Notes: generated from the letters alone by a model not told the origin. A stretch of DNA of 33,179 nucleotides from Desulfobacteraceae bacterium (GCA_013003715.1 JABDIN010000004.1:1-33179), one strand, 5' to 3'. Positions 16,636 to 26,854 are shown, counted from the stretch's first letter. Numbers and translations are program-made.

Positions 16636-17004
16636 ATGTCAACCATACTCGTAGTTGAGGACAGCCCGACTTTTATGCGACTGATCAACACACTTCTTGA
16701 AAACCAGGGGCATAGACTGATCAATGCCATGGACGGTGAAGAAGCACTTGAAAAAGCCATGGGAAAAAAACCGGATCTGATTGTTCTGGATATCATATTG
16801 CCGAAAAAAAACGGTTTTCAGGTGTGCCGTCAACTGAAGACAACACCGGATACCCGGGATATTAAAATCCTGATGCTCACCAGCAAAACCCAGGACAGCG
16901 ACCGATACTGGGGATTGAAGCAGGGAGCGGATGACTATGTGACAAAACCATTCAATGACGAGGACCTGCTGTCGGCTGTGAACGGTCTCCTGACCGACAG
17001 GTAA
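16636..17004 (+). CDS. CheY-like single-domain response regulator (PilH/PilG type)
   Basis: The 122-residue product is one receiver domain with E8-D9, phosphorylation site D52 in IVLDIILP and K104 in YVTKPF. GGGAG precedes the ATG. It closely resembles the 9531 product in the GLKQGADDYVTKPF/GMKQGADIYMTKPF region, so the two are likely paralogues with split output and phosphate-sink roles, as known for PilG and PilH. No output domain is present. The receptor gene follows 126 bases later. Confidence 0.92.
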   Translation: MSTILVVEDSPTFMRLINTLLENQGHRLINAMDGEEALEKAMGKKPDLIVLDIILPKKNGFQVCRQLKTTPDTRDIKILMLTSKTQDSDRYWGLKQGADDYVTKPFNDEDLLSAVNGLLTDR

Positions 17005-17130
17005 GATTATCGCGTTATCTCGGGCGGATGTCTCCGGAAAAGCGTGAGGATAATAGAATGTTGTCAATCAAAATTACTAAAAAAAATACTCAAATAACTC
17101 ACAGAGGTATATGACAAAGGAGAAGTCGTC

Positions 17131-19572
17131 ATGAAAAATGTCAAACAATGGGGTCCGGCCATTATTCAATGGCTTTCAGCATCCCGGATCGGTAGCAGTT
17201 TCCGAGCCAAAATCCTGGTATCCATCCTGGGATTATCTCTTATACCCCTGGTGGCATTGGGGTTTATAAGCTTTAGCTCAAGCTCGGGCGCACTGACGAA
17301 ACAAGCAGCCGAAAAACTTGAAGCTGTCCGAACCATCAAGGGTGAGGAGATTCAATCCTGGTTCGGGGAACGAAAAAAAGATATTTTGATTCTTTCCGAG
17401 AACCCCTCCGCCATTGACGCCATGCTCGAATTGGAAGAGGGCTATGAGGATCTTGGCGAAACGGCGTCCGAACGGGTGCGTGAACTCTATCTGGGAAAGC
17501 CGGATATAGCGGAGAGCGATGACGGTAGCACGTATAGTGAAGCGCACGAGGAAGTCCACGAACTGTTTGTGGAATCTCTTGAATACTATAGTTTTTCCGA
17601 GATTTACATGATCACCCTGGAAGGTGATGTGGTCTACAGCACCAGAAAAACGGATGAATTCGGCACCAATCTGATGGAAGGACCCTACAAAAACACCAAT
17701 ATGGCCGACGCATTCCGCACTGCGATAGAGTCCGGTGATGACGACTTTGTGACGATTACCGACTATGCGCATTTCTCACCGGTAAATGGGCCTGCCGCCT
17801 TTATCGCGTCTCCCATGTTCTCGGAATATTTCGAGAAAGAGGCCGAGATGGTCGGTTCGGATGATGACGACAACGACGAGGGGTTTGATGACGACGATGA
17901 TGGAGAGGAGGAGGGACAGATTGTCGGTATTATGATCTACCAATTGCCCATATCAACACTTAACGGGATTATGCGGCAACGGACCGGCCTGGGCGTGTCA
18001 GGTGAGACATACCTCATCGGACCGGACAAGCTCTGGCGAAGTGAGTCGCAATATAATAAAACCATGGGTGTCGCCACGAGTATCCTGAACCTGAAGGCCA
18101 GGGTGGACAACGACGCTGTCCGTGGCGCCCTTGGCGGGCAGTCCGGCACCCGCATACTGAACAACTATCTCGGTGTACCTGTCCTGAGCTCCTGGACCCC
18201 CCTCGTGGTGAATGAATCGGACGAAGGTGTGGGACAGACCGTCACATGGGCATTGATTTCCGAAGTCGCCGTGGACGAGATCCACCAACCCGTCAACCGC
18301 CTGGCGTGGTCGACCGGCTTGATCGTTGCCGCGACGGCGCTGGTGGTGATCCTGGCCGCATTTTTCCTGTCCGGTGGTGTTAACCGTCAAGTCCGGAATA
18401 TCACCGACATGTTTTCGGAAATCGGGATTGGTAACTTCGACGCCCGTGCTGAAATCATCAGCCGTGACGAAATCGGCCGGATGGCCGAAGCGCTGAACGC
18501 CATGCTCGACAACACCCTGACACTGATTCAGAGTCGCGAGGAACGTGATGCCATCCAGGCTTCAATTATGAAGCTGCTCGGTGAAATCAGCACCTTGACC
18601 GATGGTGACCTGACCGCCCGTGCGGAAGTCACCGAAGAGGTCACCGGCGCCATTGCCGACTCCTTCAATGCCATGGCAATCCAGCTCAGTCAGATTGTTC
18701 GCGATGTGCAAACCGCCACCAATCAGGTGGGGCAGACCGCCGGCAGGGTAACGTCCACAACCGAACTGCTGGCCGAGAACAGCCAGGTCCAGTCCAAAGA
18801 GGTTACACGGGCTGTTGAAGTTATCAATAGAATGGCCGGTTCAATCAAGCAGGTGGCCAAGCGTGCCATGAATTCTGCTAAAGTTTCCGAAGAATCGATC
18901 CGCAACTCAAAAGAAGGTGCGGAGATGGTGCAGAAAACCAACCAGGCCATGAACATGATCCGTGAACGGGTCCAGGAAACAGCCCGGGCCATCAAACGGC
19001 TGGGTGAAAGTTCCCAGGAGATCGGCAATATCGTCCAGATCATCGATGAGATCGCCGACCGGACATCGATCCTGGCGCTGAACGCTTCCATCCAGGCCGC
19101 CATGGCAGGTGATGCCGGAAGAGGTTTTGCCGTCGTCGCCGAAGAGGTCCAGCGACTGGCCGAGCGGTCCACGAACTCCACCAAACAGATCGAAAAACTG
19201 GTCAAAAACATCCAGGGCGACATCAACGATGCCGGTACGAGTATGGAAGAGAGCATACAACAGGTAGTCGATGGCTCAATGCTGGCGGATGATGCCTATA
19301 AAAAACTGGAAGAAATCGAATCGGTTTCCGCACAATTGGCTGAGCAGGTCAACGCCATCACCTTGATGACCCAAAAACAGACGAATGCATCGGAAACCGT
19401 CGCAAAACTGATGGGGAAAGTGGGAGAGGTGAGTACACAGACCTCCCAGAGCAGTCGTGAAACAGCCGCGGCCATGCAGGAACTGACCCAAACGGCGGAA
19501 GGTCTGAGACTTTCCGTTGGCAAGTTCAAACTGAGTCAGGATCCGATCCAGGAAGAAACCGTGAAGATTTAA
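17131..19572 (+). CDS. Methyl-accepting chemotaxis protein-type receptor (PilJ-like)
   Basis: The 813-residue product starts after AAAGGAG. TM1 lies at about 29-49 and TM2 at about 393-414, framing a periplasmic sensor of about 340 residues that looks like a double Cache domain ([19 protein letters not shown] near 163-181). Residues 243-261 hold a highly acidic run of Asp and Glu ([19 protein letters not shown]). Two HAMP-like units follow (about 415-465 and 485-525). The signalling hairpin tip is [20 protein letters not shown] (641-660) with [20 protein letters not shown], close to PilJ in style. There is no C-terminal CheR-tethering pentapeptide. It should report a periplasmic signal to the cluster's kinase through the CheW proteins. 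Confidence 0.92.
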   Translation: MKNVKQWGPAIIQWLSASRIGSSFRAKILVSILGLSLIPLVALGFISFSSSSGALTKQAAEKLEAVRTIKGEEIQSWFGERKKDILILSENPSAIDAMLELEEGYEDLGETASERVRELYLGKPDIAESDDGSTYSEAHEEVHELFVESLEYYSFSEIYMITLEGDVVYSTRKTDEFGTNLMEGPYKNTNMADAFRTAIESGDDDFVTITDYAHFSPVNGPAAFIASPMFSEYFEKEAEMVGSDDDDNDEGFDDDDDGEEEGQIVGIMIYQLPISTLNGIMRQRTGLGVSGETYLIGPDKLWRSESQYNKTMGVATSILNLKARVDNDAVRGALGGQSGTRILNNYLGVPVLSSWTPLVVNESDEGVGQTVTWALISEVAVDEIHQPVNRLAWSTGLIVAATALVVILAAFFLSGGVNRQVRNITDMFSEIGIGNFDARAEIISRDEIGRMAEALNAMLDNTLTLIQSREERDAIQASIMKLLGEISTLTDGDLTARAEVTEEVTGAIADSFNAMAIQLSQIVRDVQTATNQVGQTAGRVTSTTELLAENSQVQSKEVTRAVEVINRMAGSIKQVAKRAMNSAKVSEESIRNSKEGAEMVQKTNQAMNMIRERVQETARAIKRLGESSQEIGNIVQIIDEIADRTSILALNASIQAAMAGDAGRGFAVVAEEVQRLAERSTNSTKQIEKLVKNIQGDINDAGTSMEESIQQVVDGSMLADDAYKKLEEIESVSAQLAEQVNAITLMTQKQTNASETVAKLMGKVGEVSTQTSQSSRETAAAMQELTQTAEGLRLSVGKFKLSQDPIQEETVKI

Positions 19573-19608
19573 AATACATCTGCAAAGCTTCGACGATCAA
19601 CGATGAGC

Positions 19609-19644
19609 AAAAAAGCCCCGTGGTACGACGCGGGGCTTTTTTTT
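19609..19644. terminator. Bidirectional rho-independent terminator
   Basis: AAAAGCCCCG (19611-19620) pairs with CGGGGCTTTT (19631-19640) around a 10-base loop, with an A-run before and eight Ts after. It can end plus-strand transcription of the receptor gene. Its A-tract becomes a T-tract on the other strand, so it can also end the RND operon arriving from the right. Confidence 0.9.
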
Positions 19645-19734
19645 CGAAAAACAGGGAGTCTACCGACATCACCAGTTGAAAAGACGATTCGATCGGAACG
19701 GCGGCGACCCTTCATTTCCATATCCGGACGGGCA

Positions 19735-22700
19735 TCATGCACGACGCACATCTTTGTTCAGCCAGGCCAGGAATGATTTGCCAAGGGACGATACGTCCTG
19801 CGCCACATGGATCAACACCGGGATGACAATCAGTGTAATCGGTGTCGCGAACAACTCGCCGTATGCCAAAGAGATGGCCGCCGGGATCAGGTATTGTGCC
19901 TGTTCGGAAGATTCCAACATCAACGGGATTAAACCGCATACAGTGGTCACCGTGGTCAGAAAAATAGGCCTGAAGCGTGTGACACCGGCCTTGATCAGTG
20001 CTTTTTCCAATGGAAGGCCTTCCGCTCGAAATTGATTGAATCGGGTCAGTAAAACAAGGCTGTCGTTGACGACCACTCCCATGACGGCCAGCATACCAAA
20101 AAATGAGAGGATGCTGAGGGCGAAGCCGGTAATCATATGGCCCAGGACCGCACCAACAAAACCGAACGGGATAACGGACATGATGACAAACGGCTGCCAA
20201 TAGGATTTCAACGGTGTCGCCAACAGCGCATATATCAGAAGGAAAATCATCATCAATGCCTGTTTCATACCGGCTTTTATGTCACCCACTTCCTCAAGCT
20301 CTCCCGCACCCCGGATGGTCAATCCCGGATACAGACCCATGAGTTCAGGTTCCACTTGCTGACGGATCCATGCAAAAGCCTCCGTGGCACTGATTTTCCC
20401 CTTGTCCAGGGAGGCACGCACAGAGACCACGCGTCGCCCGTTCTGACGATGAAGAGATGCCGGGATGAAGCCTGTTTCCACGCGGGCCACAAGGGACAGG
20501 GGCAGGATTTCGCCGGTCCCGGTCCGGATTTTCATCGTCAGAATATCATTCATATACTGTCGCCGCTGTGCCTGGTATTTCACGATCACCTTTATCTCTT
20601 CCGCACCGCGCTGCATGCGCTGTACCTCTATCCCGCCGAATGCATCACCGAACTGTTGCGCCAGATCAGCGGTGGTCAATCCAAGATGCTGTGCTTCCGG
20701 TTTCAAATGCAACCGTATTTGAGGACGCCCCTGCCGAAGATCATCGCGGACATCACTTACGCCGTCCAGTTCCCGCAGTCTATCGGTAAAACGATCAACG
20801 GCATCGGCCAGCGCCGCTTCATCACGGTCGTCAAGCTCAACGATAAATCCACCGCCTGTTTCAAAGGAACCGCTGAAACTGAGTTCCTCCGCACCTTCCA
20901 ACCGACCGACCAGATCCCGCCAGTGCCGGAGTGTTTCCATGGTCTCCATCTTCCGTTGGTCCTCGGGTTGAAGCTCCGCATAGATCTCAGCATTGAAGGG
21001 GTCCGTGAGTGCTGTCAGGATACGGACAATGGGTGGATTGGCGGCATTGTATTCATCCATTGCCAGTGCATTCACCGCTTCCGCCTGACGCTCGATTTCC
21101 ATTACGTTCGCCACCGTAAGGTTCAGGGGGCTGCCGTAGTTCATCTTCAGTTTGACCGTAATTATCTGGCCCGGAACCTCGGGAAAGAAGACCGTCCGGA
21201 CTTGTCCGCTGTACAGCAGGCTTATCCCCATCACGGCCGTGGTGAGAAAAACCACCAAAGTGGCATAACGATGCTTCAAGGCACAAGTGAGTATGGGCTG
21301 ATACAACCGCAGGTTCAGTGTGTCGAGCCCCCAACTGAAAACCCGTTGTGTGTTCGACCACCATCGGGGGAGCAGGCTTTCGGACGGTCTGCCGTCAACA
21401 GCTACGGCGGCCAGGTGGGCGGGTAAAATCAGTTTGCTCTCCACTAAAGAAACCAGCAGGGAAATGATCACCACAACCGAAAAACCGGCGAATATCTTCC
21501 CCAGGTCATTATCAATCAGCAATAAGGGATAAAAAGCGGCCACCGTGGTAAAACAGCCGAACACGGTAGCAGTGGAAACTTTACGCACACCGGCAATGGT
21601 CCCCTCCACCGGATCTTTAATGCGACGCCGGGATTCGAACACGCTTTCGCCGACAACCACGGCATCATCCACCAGAATACCCAGGGCGACGATGAATCCG
21701 AAGGTAGTGATATCATTCAGCGAATGACCCAGGAACCGGTCACCCATGATTACCAGTGCACCGGAAATGGATATGGGGATACCCACAGCCACCCAAAAAG
21801 CCATTTTCAGATTCAAGAAGAGCGCCAGCAGCACAAACACGATGATAAGCCCCTGCCAGGCGTTGGTCGCCAATAGCGACAGGCGCGCTTTCATGTAAAT
21901 ACTGTATTCTCCCCAGATATCCGTGTAGACACCCTCGGGCAGGGTGGGCCGAATCCGGTTCAAAACCGCGTGCGCCGCATTGCTCACCTCAATAAGATGC
22001 CCTTTGGGACTGGTGTAAATCATCATGCCGACGGAAGGCATATGCTGATATCGGGCAAACAATTCCTCATCCTCACTTCCATCGATGACGATGGCAACAT
22101 CTTTAATCAAAATCCGTGTACCATCCGGCAATGTTCGAACCGGTACGGCAATGAAGTCGGCATAATTGAAGGCTGTTTTATCCGCACGAACCACGATTTC
22201 ACCGGCCTCGCTTTTAATGCTGCCTGTCCGGTAATCCAGCGAAGCACTGCTGACCGCCTGGGCGACATCATCAATGGAAAGACCGAAAGCGTGGAGTTTT
22301 TGATCATCCACTTCAATACGAACTTCATAGGGGAGCAATCCAAAAACGACCATTTTCGATATATTCGGATCCGTCATCAATTCCGCCTTGACGCGACGGG
22401 CTGTCATCTGGAGTGTCTGCCGGTCCGTATTGCCGTATACCTGAACCAGAAGCGCTTCAACATTGAATTCATCCCGTGAGATGGCCGGGCGTTCCGCCCG
22501 CTGGGGGAATCCGTATATGGCGTCGATTCGACTTTGGATGTCATTCTGGAATCGATCCATGTCGAACCCGCTGACTTTCTGCACCCTGACAATGGAAATG
22601 GCTTCCTCGGCATAGGAAGATATCTTTTTGAGCCCCGGCATACCCTCCAAAGCGGTCTCAATCCGGCGGGAAACACCTTGATCCACTTGCTCGGCATCGG

Positions 22701-22863
22701 CACCGGCAAAAACCGTGGTGACGGTGACGGAATCAGGGGACAATGCCGGGAATCCCTCTATCCGCATAGACTTGAGGGTAAAAAAACCGGCCGCCAGTAT
22801 CAGCATCATTAACAAATTTGCGGCCACCCTGTTCCGGGTGAACCAGGCGGACAATGCATGCAT
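19735..22863 (-). CDS. RND family efflux pump permease (AcrB-like)
   Basis: The 1042-residue product has the full RND plan: TM1 at about 13-31, a large periplasmic loop, TM2-TM6 at about 335-470, a second periplasmic loop, and TM8-TM12 near the C-terminus. The proton-relay pair D399-D400 lies in VALGILVDDAVVVGES on TM4. The C-terminal half has the usual MGVVVNDSLVLLTRFNQFR segment, which is followed by GVTRFRPIFLTTVTTVCGL. It should work as a trimeric inner-membrane H+/drug antiporter, of the hydrophobe/amphiphile type and not the heavy-metal type, though the substrate is not readable. It is the last gene of the five-gene operon and starts three bases after the adaptor gene ends. Length is normal. 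Confidence 0.93.
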   Translation of the reverse strand: MHALSAWFTRNRVAANLLMMLILAAGFFTLKSMRIEGFPALSPDSVTVTTVFAGADAEQVDQGVSRRIETALEGMPGLKKISSYAEEAISIVRVQKVSGFDMDRFQNDIQSRIDAIYGFPQRAERPAISRDEFNVEALLVQVYGNTDRQTLQMTARRVKAELMTDPNISKMVVFGLLPYEVRIEVDDQKLHAFGLSIDDVAQAVSSASLDYRTGSIKSEAGEIVVRADKTAFNYADFIAVPVRTLPDGTRILIKDVAIVIDGSEDEELFARYQHMPSVGMMIYTSPKGHLIEVSNAAHAVLNRIRPTLPEGVYTDIWGEYSIYMKARLSLLATNAWQGLIIVFVLLALFLNLKMAFWVAVGIPISISGALVIMGDRFLGHSLNDITTFGFIVALGILVDDAVVVGESVFESRRRIKDPVEGTIAGVRKVSTATVFGCFTTVAAFYPLLLIDNDLGKIFAGFSVVVIISLLVSLVESKLILPAHLAAVAVDGRPSESLLPRWWSNTQRVFSWGLDTLNLRLYQPILTCALKHRYATLVVFLTTAVMGISLLYSGQVRTVFFPEVPGQIITVKLKMNYGSPLNLTVANVMEIERQAEAVNALAMDEYNAANPPIVRILTALTDPFNAEIYAELQPEDQRKMETMETLRHWRDLVGRLEGAEELSFSGSFETGGGFIVELDDRDEAALADAVDRFTDRLRELDGVSDVRDDLRQGRPQIRLHLKPEAQHLGLTTADLAQQFGDAFGGIEVQRMQRGAEEIKVIVKYQAQRRQYMNDILTMKIRTGTGEILPLSLVARVETGFIPASLHRQNGRRVVSVRASLDKGKISATEAFAWIRQQVEPELMGLYPGLTIRGAGELEEVGDIKAGMKQALMMIFLLIYALLATPLKSYWQPFVIMSVIPFGFVGAVLGHMITGFALSILSFFGMLAVMGVVVNDSLVLLTRFNQFRAEGLPLEKALIKAGVTRFRPIFLTTVTTVCGLIPLMLESSEQAQYLIPAAISLAYGELFATPITLIVIPVLIHVAQDVSSLGKSFLAWLNKDVRRA

Positions 22864-22866
22864 ATC

Positions 22867-24063
22867 CTATTCTCCTTCGCCGATCAGAACCGGTTGGACA
22901 TTCAGCCCGTTGACGTAGCTTGAATTCGGCGACATGGCGACACGGACCGGTTGAGATAAATCGCCGGGACGGATGACATATATCAAGCCGCGATGATGAA
23001 AAACGGCTTCGGCTGAAAAGCGCCTGAGCCGGTTTTCGTCATCCGTAAACCAGATGTTTCCCTGCCGGGTCAGAGCCGTTTCCGGAACGCAGAGCAAATC
23101 AGGCACATCCCTGCCCGTCAATTCAACCCGCACAAATGTACCCGGAAACAGGGGTGGATTTTGATCCAGTGGATTTTTCACTTCCAGAAACAGGGTACGC
23201 AACCGTGAGTCAGGGTCAAGGTGCCGGCTCACGCGTACCGGCTCGGCAATCCATGTTGCCCCTTGCTCCGGATCATGCAGTTGAGCACCGGTGAGTCGCA
23301 ACTCGTTAGTCAACCGGGACCATTGGTGGGCATCGAGATGAACGCCGACTTCCACCGCGTCCATTCCGAATATCACGACGACATCTTCTCCGGTGAACAA
23401 GGTATCCCCGAGACGAACCGGTTTTCCCACAATGACGCCGTCATGGGGCGCACGAATGTCCGTATTGTCCAACACCCGCTGTGCATGTGAAACGGCTGCT
23501 AAGGCGGCATTGACATTGTTCCTGGCAACAACCAATTGTGGTACGTGCAATACCAGAGGAGATGCCGGATTTTCGGTGATACCGGATCGTTTCCAGTTCA
23601 GCCGTGCTTCCCCGGCCTCGCTTTCCGCTACCAGCAAGGCGGCTTTCATTTCTGCAAGGCGACTGCGCGCCTCAGCCAGTTGCATCTCGTATTCACTCTT
23701 TTCAAGGGTTATGAGAACTTCATTTGCCGCAACTATATTTCCGATACGCAGCCGGTTTGATATTGAAATAACGTGACCGTTCACCTGTGCCTTGACGATT
23801 GATTCACGGACCGGCACCACTTCCCCCAAAACGTTTACCCGGGCCTTGTGGGTCCGGGCGAATACTTCACGAATCGTTACCGGCATAAGCGTTTCCTGGG
23901 GGTTCTTGACACCTGTGGCTGTGGGGTTATCCGGTTTCACCGACAATAAAGCTTCAGATGCCAGGACACACACCACCGCCACAACCATAAAAACCATGGT
24001 TTTCTTCACACCCTTTCGTGATAAAAATGTCTTCATCCGATTGATACGGTTCATTATCCTCAT
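22867..24063 (-). CDS. RND efflux periplasmic adaptor (membrane fusion protein)
   Basis: The product has 398 residues from an ATG overlapping the upstream stop as ATGA; an ATG nine bases later has a better-spaced GAGG and could be used. Residues 20-42 form a membrane anchor or uncleaved signal (MVFMVVAVVCVLASEALLS). The mature part has the lipoyl/barrel-sandwich half-motif (VKAQVNGHVISISNRLRIGNIV), an alpha-helical hairpin (EYEMQLAEARSRLAEMKAA), the second half-motif IRAPHDGVIVGKPVRLGDTL, and a beta-barrel. This is the HlyD_D23/AcrA plan. It joins the inner-membrane pump encoded downstream to the outer-membrane lipoprotein encoded upstream. Confidence 0.92.
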   Translation of the reverse strand: MRIMNRINRMKTFLSRKGVKKTMVFMVVAVVCVLASEALLSVKPDNPTATGVKNPQETLMPVTIREVFARTHKARVNVLGEVVPVRESIVKAQVNGHVISISNRLRIGNIVAANEVLITLEKSEYEMQLAEARSRLAEMKAALLVAESEAGEARLNWKRSGITENPASPLVLHVPQLVVARNNVNAALAAVSHAQRVLDNTDIRAPHDGVIVGKPVRLGDTLFTGEDVVVIFGMDAVEVGVHLDAHQWSRLTNELRLTGAQLHDPEQGATWIAEPVRVSRHLDPDSRLRTLFLEVKNPLDQNPPLFPGTFVRVELTGRDVPDLLCVPETALTRQGNIWFTDDENRLRRFSAEAVFHHRGLIYVIRPGDLSQPVRVAMSPNSSYVNGLNVQPVLIGEGE

Positions 24064-25502
24064 TCTCCTTCACCGGCATCCGGAAATTTGTCAACACCCA
24101 CACCCAATGCCAGGGCCAGAGCTATCCGGTTACGTAAACGTTCCGCCTGTATGTCATTCAGCCGTAGCTTCACTGAAATTTCCTGCTCCTTCGAGATCAA
24201 CAGATTCCGGATCGTATCCAGTCCCTGGAGGTATCTTTGCAGATGGTAGTCACTGCTTTTTATCGATTCACCCACAGCTCTGGCCAATGATCCCTCCTGA
24301 ATCGCCAGTTCGTGCTCATAGCCCAACGCATCTTCGACTTCTTTCAAAGCGGATAGAATCGTCTCATACAAATCCATGAGGGAAGCCTCGGCCTCCACCC
24401 GGCGGGCCTTCGACGTGTTCAACAATCGTTTCCCTTCGAACAAGGGTTGCAATAGCGCTCCGAAAAGGCTCCAATTTGCTGTGGATCCGCCCACACCCGA
24501 CAACCTCGCATTTTCCTTAAATACCTGCCCTGAGAGTCGCAAATCCGGCAACACTGCCTTGTCCGCCGCATGTGACTGGTGCCTGGCCGACATTATACGC
24601 TGGAATGACATTTGTACGTCGGGACGATTCATCAGTGCAACGGCCGGCAGACTGACCGGTGGCGGTTCGATTTTCGGTAACCCGTTGTCGGCGCTCATCT
24701 CACCGGTTGGATACCGTCCCAACAGAAGTTCCAATTGCCGGGCGACTTGAAAATAAGTCGCTTTACGAACACTCAGGTTTGCAGTGGCAATGGCGGTTCC
24801 GGTCTTTGCAACAGAGAATTCATCAAGACTTCCGATACCGCTTGCGTATCGCTGGAGGTTAACTTCTTCTATTGTACGCAACACCGACAGCTGCTCGGAT
24901 TCCAATTCAACGGAAAGCCGTGCGGCGGTCAACTCGATCCATGCCTGGACGACCCTCGCCGCCAGGGAATCGCGGGCGATCATATACGCCTGCTCCTGCG
25001 ATTTTAAATCATAATGTGCTGCTGCGTGTTCGTTGGCCAGCCGTCCCCAGATGTCGAGTTCCCAACCGATACCTATTGTCAGGCGATGGCTATCCGCTGT
25101 TGTCATCTCTCCCGTCTCCGCTTCGAACGACTGATTATCCCGCGATTTTGACACTTCGGCATGAATGGCCGGCATTGCCCTCGACCGTTGACCGCTCAAC
25201 AGGTGACCGGCTGCTTTCAGGCGCAATGCAGTTGCTTTGAGATTCGGATTGTTCGCCTGTGCTTCCGCCACCAGTCGGATGGCGCGGTGGTCGTCAAGCA
25301 AATCCAGCAGGCTCGACGTGATCGGCAAATCCTGGACCCCAACCGTGGAGGACCAGCGCACCGGCAGGTCTTCCGGCAATTCCGGTGCGGCCGGGGGTAA
25401 GGCACACCCGGAAACAATCATCCAGAAACAGGTAAAAACCACAATCAATGTATCCGGATTGCATTGGTACCTTTTTACGCCGGTGAGGTGCCTCTTCTTC
25501 AT
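24060..25502 (-). CDS. Outer-membrane factor lipoprotein of the NodT/OprM family
   Basis: The ATG at 25500-25502 has AAGG about ten bases upstream and gives 480 residues; the open frame adds two codons from a TTG. A hydrophobic stretch (LIVVFTCFWMIVSGC) ends in a lipobox with Cys33, so the protein should be lipidated. Two repeated OEP (TolC-like) domains follow, with long helices such as LAARVVQAWIELTAARLSVE and typical IGWELDIWGRLANEHAA. It forms the trimeric outer-membrane channel of the tripartite pump. It starts 10 bases after the TetR gene ends and overlaps the adaptor gene start by four bases (ATGA). Confidence 0.92.
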   Translation of the reverse strand: MKKRHLTGVKRYQCNPDTLIVVFTCFWMIVSGCALPPAAPELPEDLPVRWSSTVGVQDLPITSSLLDLLDDHRAIRLVAEAQANNPNLKATALRLKAAGHLLSGQRSRAMPAIHAEVSKSRDNQSFEAETGEMTTADSHRLTIGIGWELDIWGRLANEHAAAHYDLKSQEQAYMIARDSLAARVVQAWIELTAARLSVELESEQLSVLRTIEEVNLQRYASGIGSLDEFSVAKTGTAIATANLSVRKATYFQVARQLELLLGRYPTGEMSADNGLPKIEPPPVSLPAVALMNRPDVQMSFQRIMSARHQSHAADKAVLPDLRLSGQVFKENARLSGVGGSTANWSLFGALLQPLFEGKRLLNTSKARRVEAEASLMDLYETILSALKEVEDALGYEHELAIQEGSLARAVGESIKSSDYHLQRYLQGLDTIRNLLISKEQEISVKLRLNDIQAERLRNRIALALALGVGVDKFPDAGEGE

Positions 25503-25512
25503 TCGCAAAACC

Positions 25513-26139
25513 TTATAATCCGCTCTCCGCCGCTGCCAATGTCAGATGAACGATCCGGTCGGCCAACCACTCTTTTTGTGCAAACCGGTCGACCAGTCCC
25601 GGGAAAACGCCGTCTATCAGATGACCATAGAGTCCGTATGTCTCGAGCAATCCGATCAGGCCGATGACGGCAAACCGAACCTCCTGGTCATCCGGCGGCT
25701 TGTCCACGATGTTACCGATAATGCCGGCCATGAATTCGGCATTCGGCTTGAAATAGGCTTCCACAACCTCTTCAAATACCGGGCTCGGGTCCCAGGTCTC
25801 CCGGTTGATAATCACAGTCCGCCAGTTGTTTGCGGTTTGCTTTGCATATTCCGCAAGCGCTTTTTTAACTAAAATCTTCAGCGCCGTCCGTGCCGGCAGT
25901 TTGCGCAGCGTTTCCTGATCATTCTCCGAGATCGAATCGGATTCACAAGCAGACAGCAATACCTCCCGGTACAAGGACTCTTTGGTCCTGAAATGGTAGT
26001 TCAGTGCGCTCAGATGGGTGTCCGCCTTCCGGGCAATATCCCTGACCGTTACCCCCTTGCGGCCCTGCTCCGCAAACAATTGTCCGGCGGCATCGATTAT
26101 TCTGGCTCTTGTGAGTTCTGAATCTTTTGGTGTTCCCAT
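25513..26139 (-). CDS. TetR family regulator of the efflux operon (CecR/YbiH-like C-terminus)
   Basis: The 208-residue product starts after AGGGGGA. Residues 10-57 form a TetR_N helix-turn-helix: TRARIIDAAGQLFAEQGRKG, then VTVRDIARKADTHLSALNYHF. The ligand domain with WRTVIINRETWDPSPVFEEV resembles the CecR/YbiH C-terminal domain (DUF1956 type). The gene lies inside the operon, 70 bases after the GNAT gene and 10 bases ahead of the outer-membrane factor gene. This is the usual arrangement of a local repressor controlling a pump and itself. A set of palindromes around the operon promoter at 26819-26854 is the likely operator. The inducer is unknown. Confidence 0.9.
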   Translation of the reverse strand: MGTPKDSELTRARIIDAAGQLFAEQGRKGVTVRDIARKADTHLSALNYHFRTKESLYREVLLSACESDSISENDQETLRKLPARTALKILVKKALAEYAKQTANNWRTVIINRETWDPSPVFEEVVEAYFKPNAEFMAGIIGNIVDKPPDDQEVRFAVIGLIGLLETYGLYGHLIDGVFPGLVDRFAQKEWLADRIVHLTLAAAESGL

Positions 26140-26209
26140 AAATATCCCCCTTTTGATGACTGCTTCGCACCACTTCGAAACGACGTTCGCCCGATCGATT
26201 ACCGGCGTT

Positions 26210-26797
26210 TCACATCTTTTTTTCCATGATGCTTGCGGAGTCGAAATTGAATCTGAAAATGGTGTTGAATGGTTTTATACTGTCCTGCCGGACGTTCATG
26301 TAACCCAACCGTTCGTATAGGATCCTGGCCCTGTGATTTGTATTTATGACCCCAAGCGAGAGCCTGCGTATCCCGTGATGCCGCGCCTTGATCTCCAACC
26401 GGTTGAACAGCGTGGTGCCGATATGTCGGTTTCTCATATGGTCTGCCACGGCAACACCATCCACATGCCACTCGCCGGCGCCGGTCCGGTGATCGAGGAG
26501 CATCAGTCCCAGGATACTGAAAAACCCGCCGATCACACCGAATTTCTTACATAAAACCCTTATCGTCGGATTAAAAAATCCATGTTTTCCGGCTTTTATA
26601 CCCAGTATACCGATGAGTTCCCGGGCGGAAACAGCAGCTATGCAATTATCCGTCCTGATGTGTTCAGCAATAATCATTTGCGCGCGGTAACCATACCCAA
26701 GGACCGGTCCCAACTTATCCCGCAGGGCTGATAAATATAGCCGCGCCGCCGGGGCACGGTATGAGTCGGGTAAATAATCCATATATTCGATACGCAT
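26210..26797 (-). CDS. GNAT family N-acetyltransferase
   Basis: The ATG at 26795-26797 has GGAG about eight bases upstream and gives 195 residues. The acetyl-CoA site is R122-N-R-H-I-G-T (motif A, after the strand WHVDGVAVADHM), and motif B is NTNHRARILYERLGYMNV (152-169). This fits GNAT enzymes acting on a small molecule or a protein amine. It is the first gene after the promoter at 26836-26864, so it is probably co-expressed with the TetR regulator and the RND pump. That would suggest modification and export of the same compound, but this is inference. The central segment 80-105 is unusually hydrophobic. Confidence 0.85.
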   Translation of the reverse strand: MRIEYMDYLPDSYRAPAARLYLSALRDKLGPVLGYGYRAQMIIAEHIRTDNCIAAVSARELIGILGIKAGKHGFFNPTIRVLCKKFGVIGGFFSILGLMLLDHRTGAGEWHVDGVAVADHMRNRHIGTTLFNRLEIKARHHGIRRLSLGVINTNHRARILYERLGYMNVRQDSIKPFNTIFRFNFDSASIMEKKM

Positions 26798-26818
26798 GAT
26801 GACTCCGGGAGAATCTGT

Positions 26819-26854
26819 AACACTTGTTTCGAACAAATGTACGATACAAGTGTT
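26819..26854. promoter_or_regulatory. Nested palindromes, likely TetR operator
   Basis: AACACTTGT (26819-26827) and ACAAGTGTT (26846-26854) form a perfect 9-base inverted repeat. Inside it are TTGTTTCGAACAA (26824-26836) and TGTACGATACA (26838-26848), each with perfect arms around a TCG or CGA centre. The block covers the -10 box and the start region of the GNAT-TetR-pump operon, a position suited to repression. Confidence 0.65.

Noticed and set aside
20137-21426. A 429-codon open frame on the plus strand
   Set aside because: It lies entirely antisense to the conserved RND pump gene, has low-complexity His/Arg/Pro-rich translation and no ribosome site.
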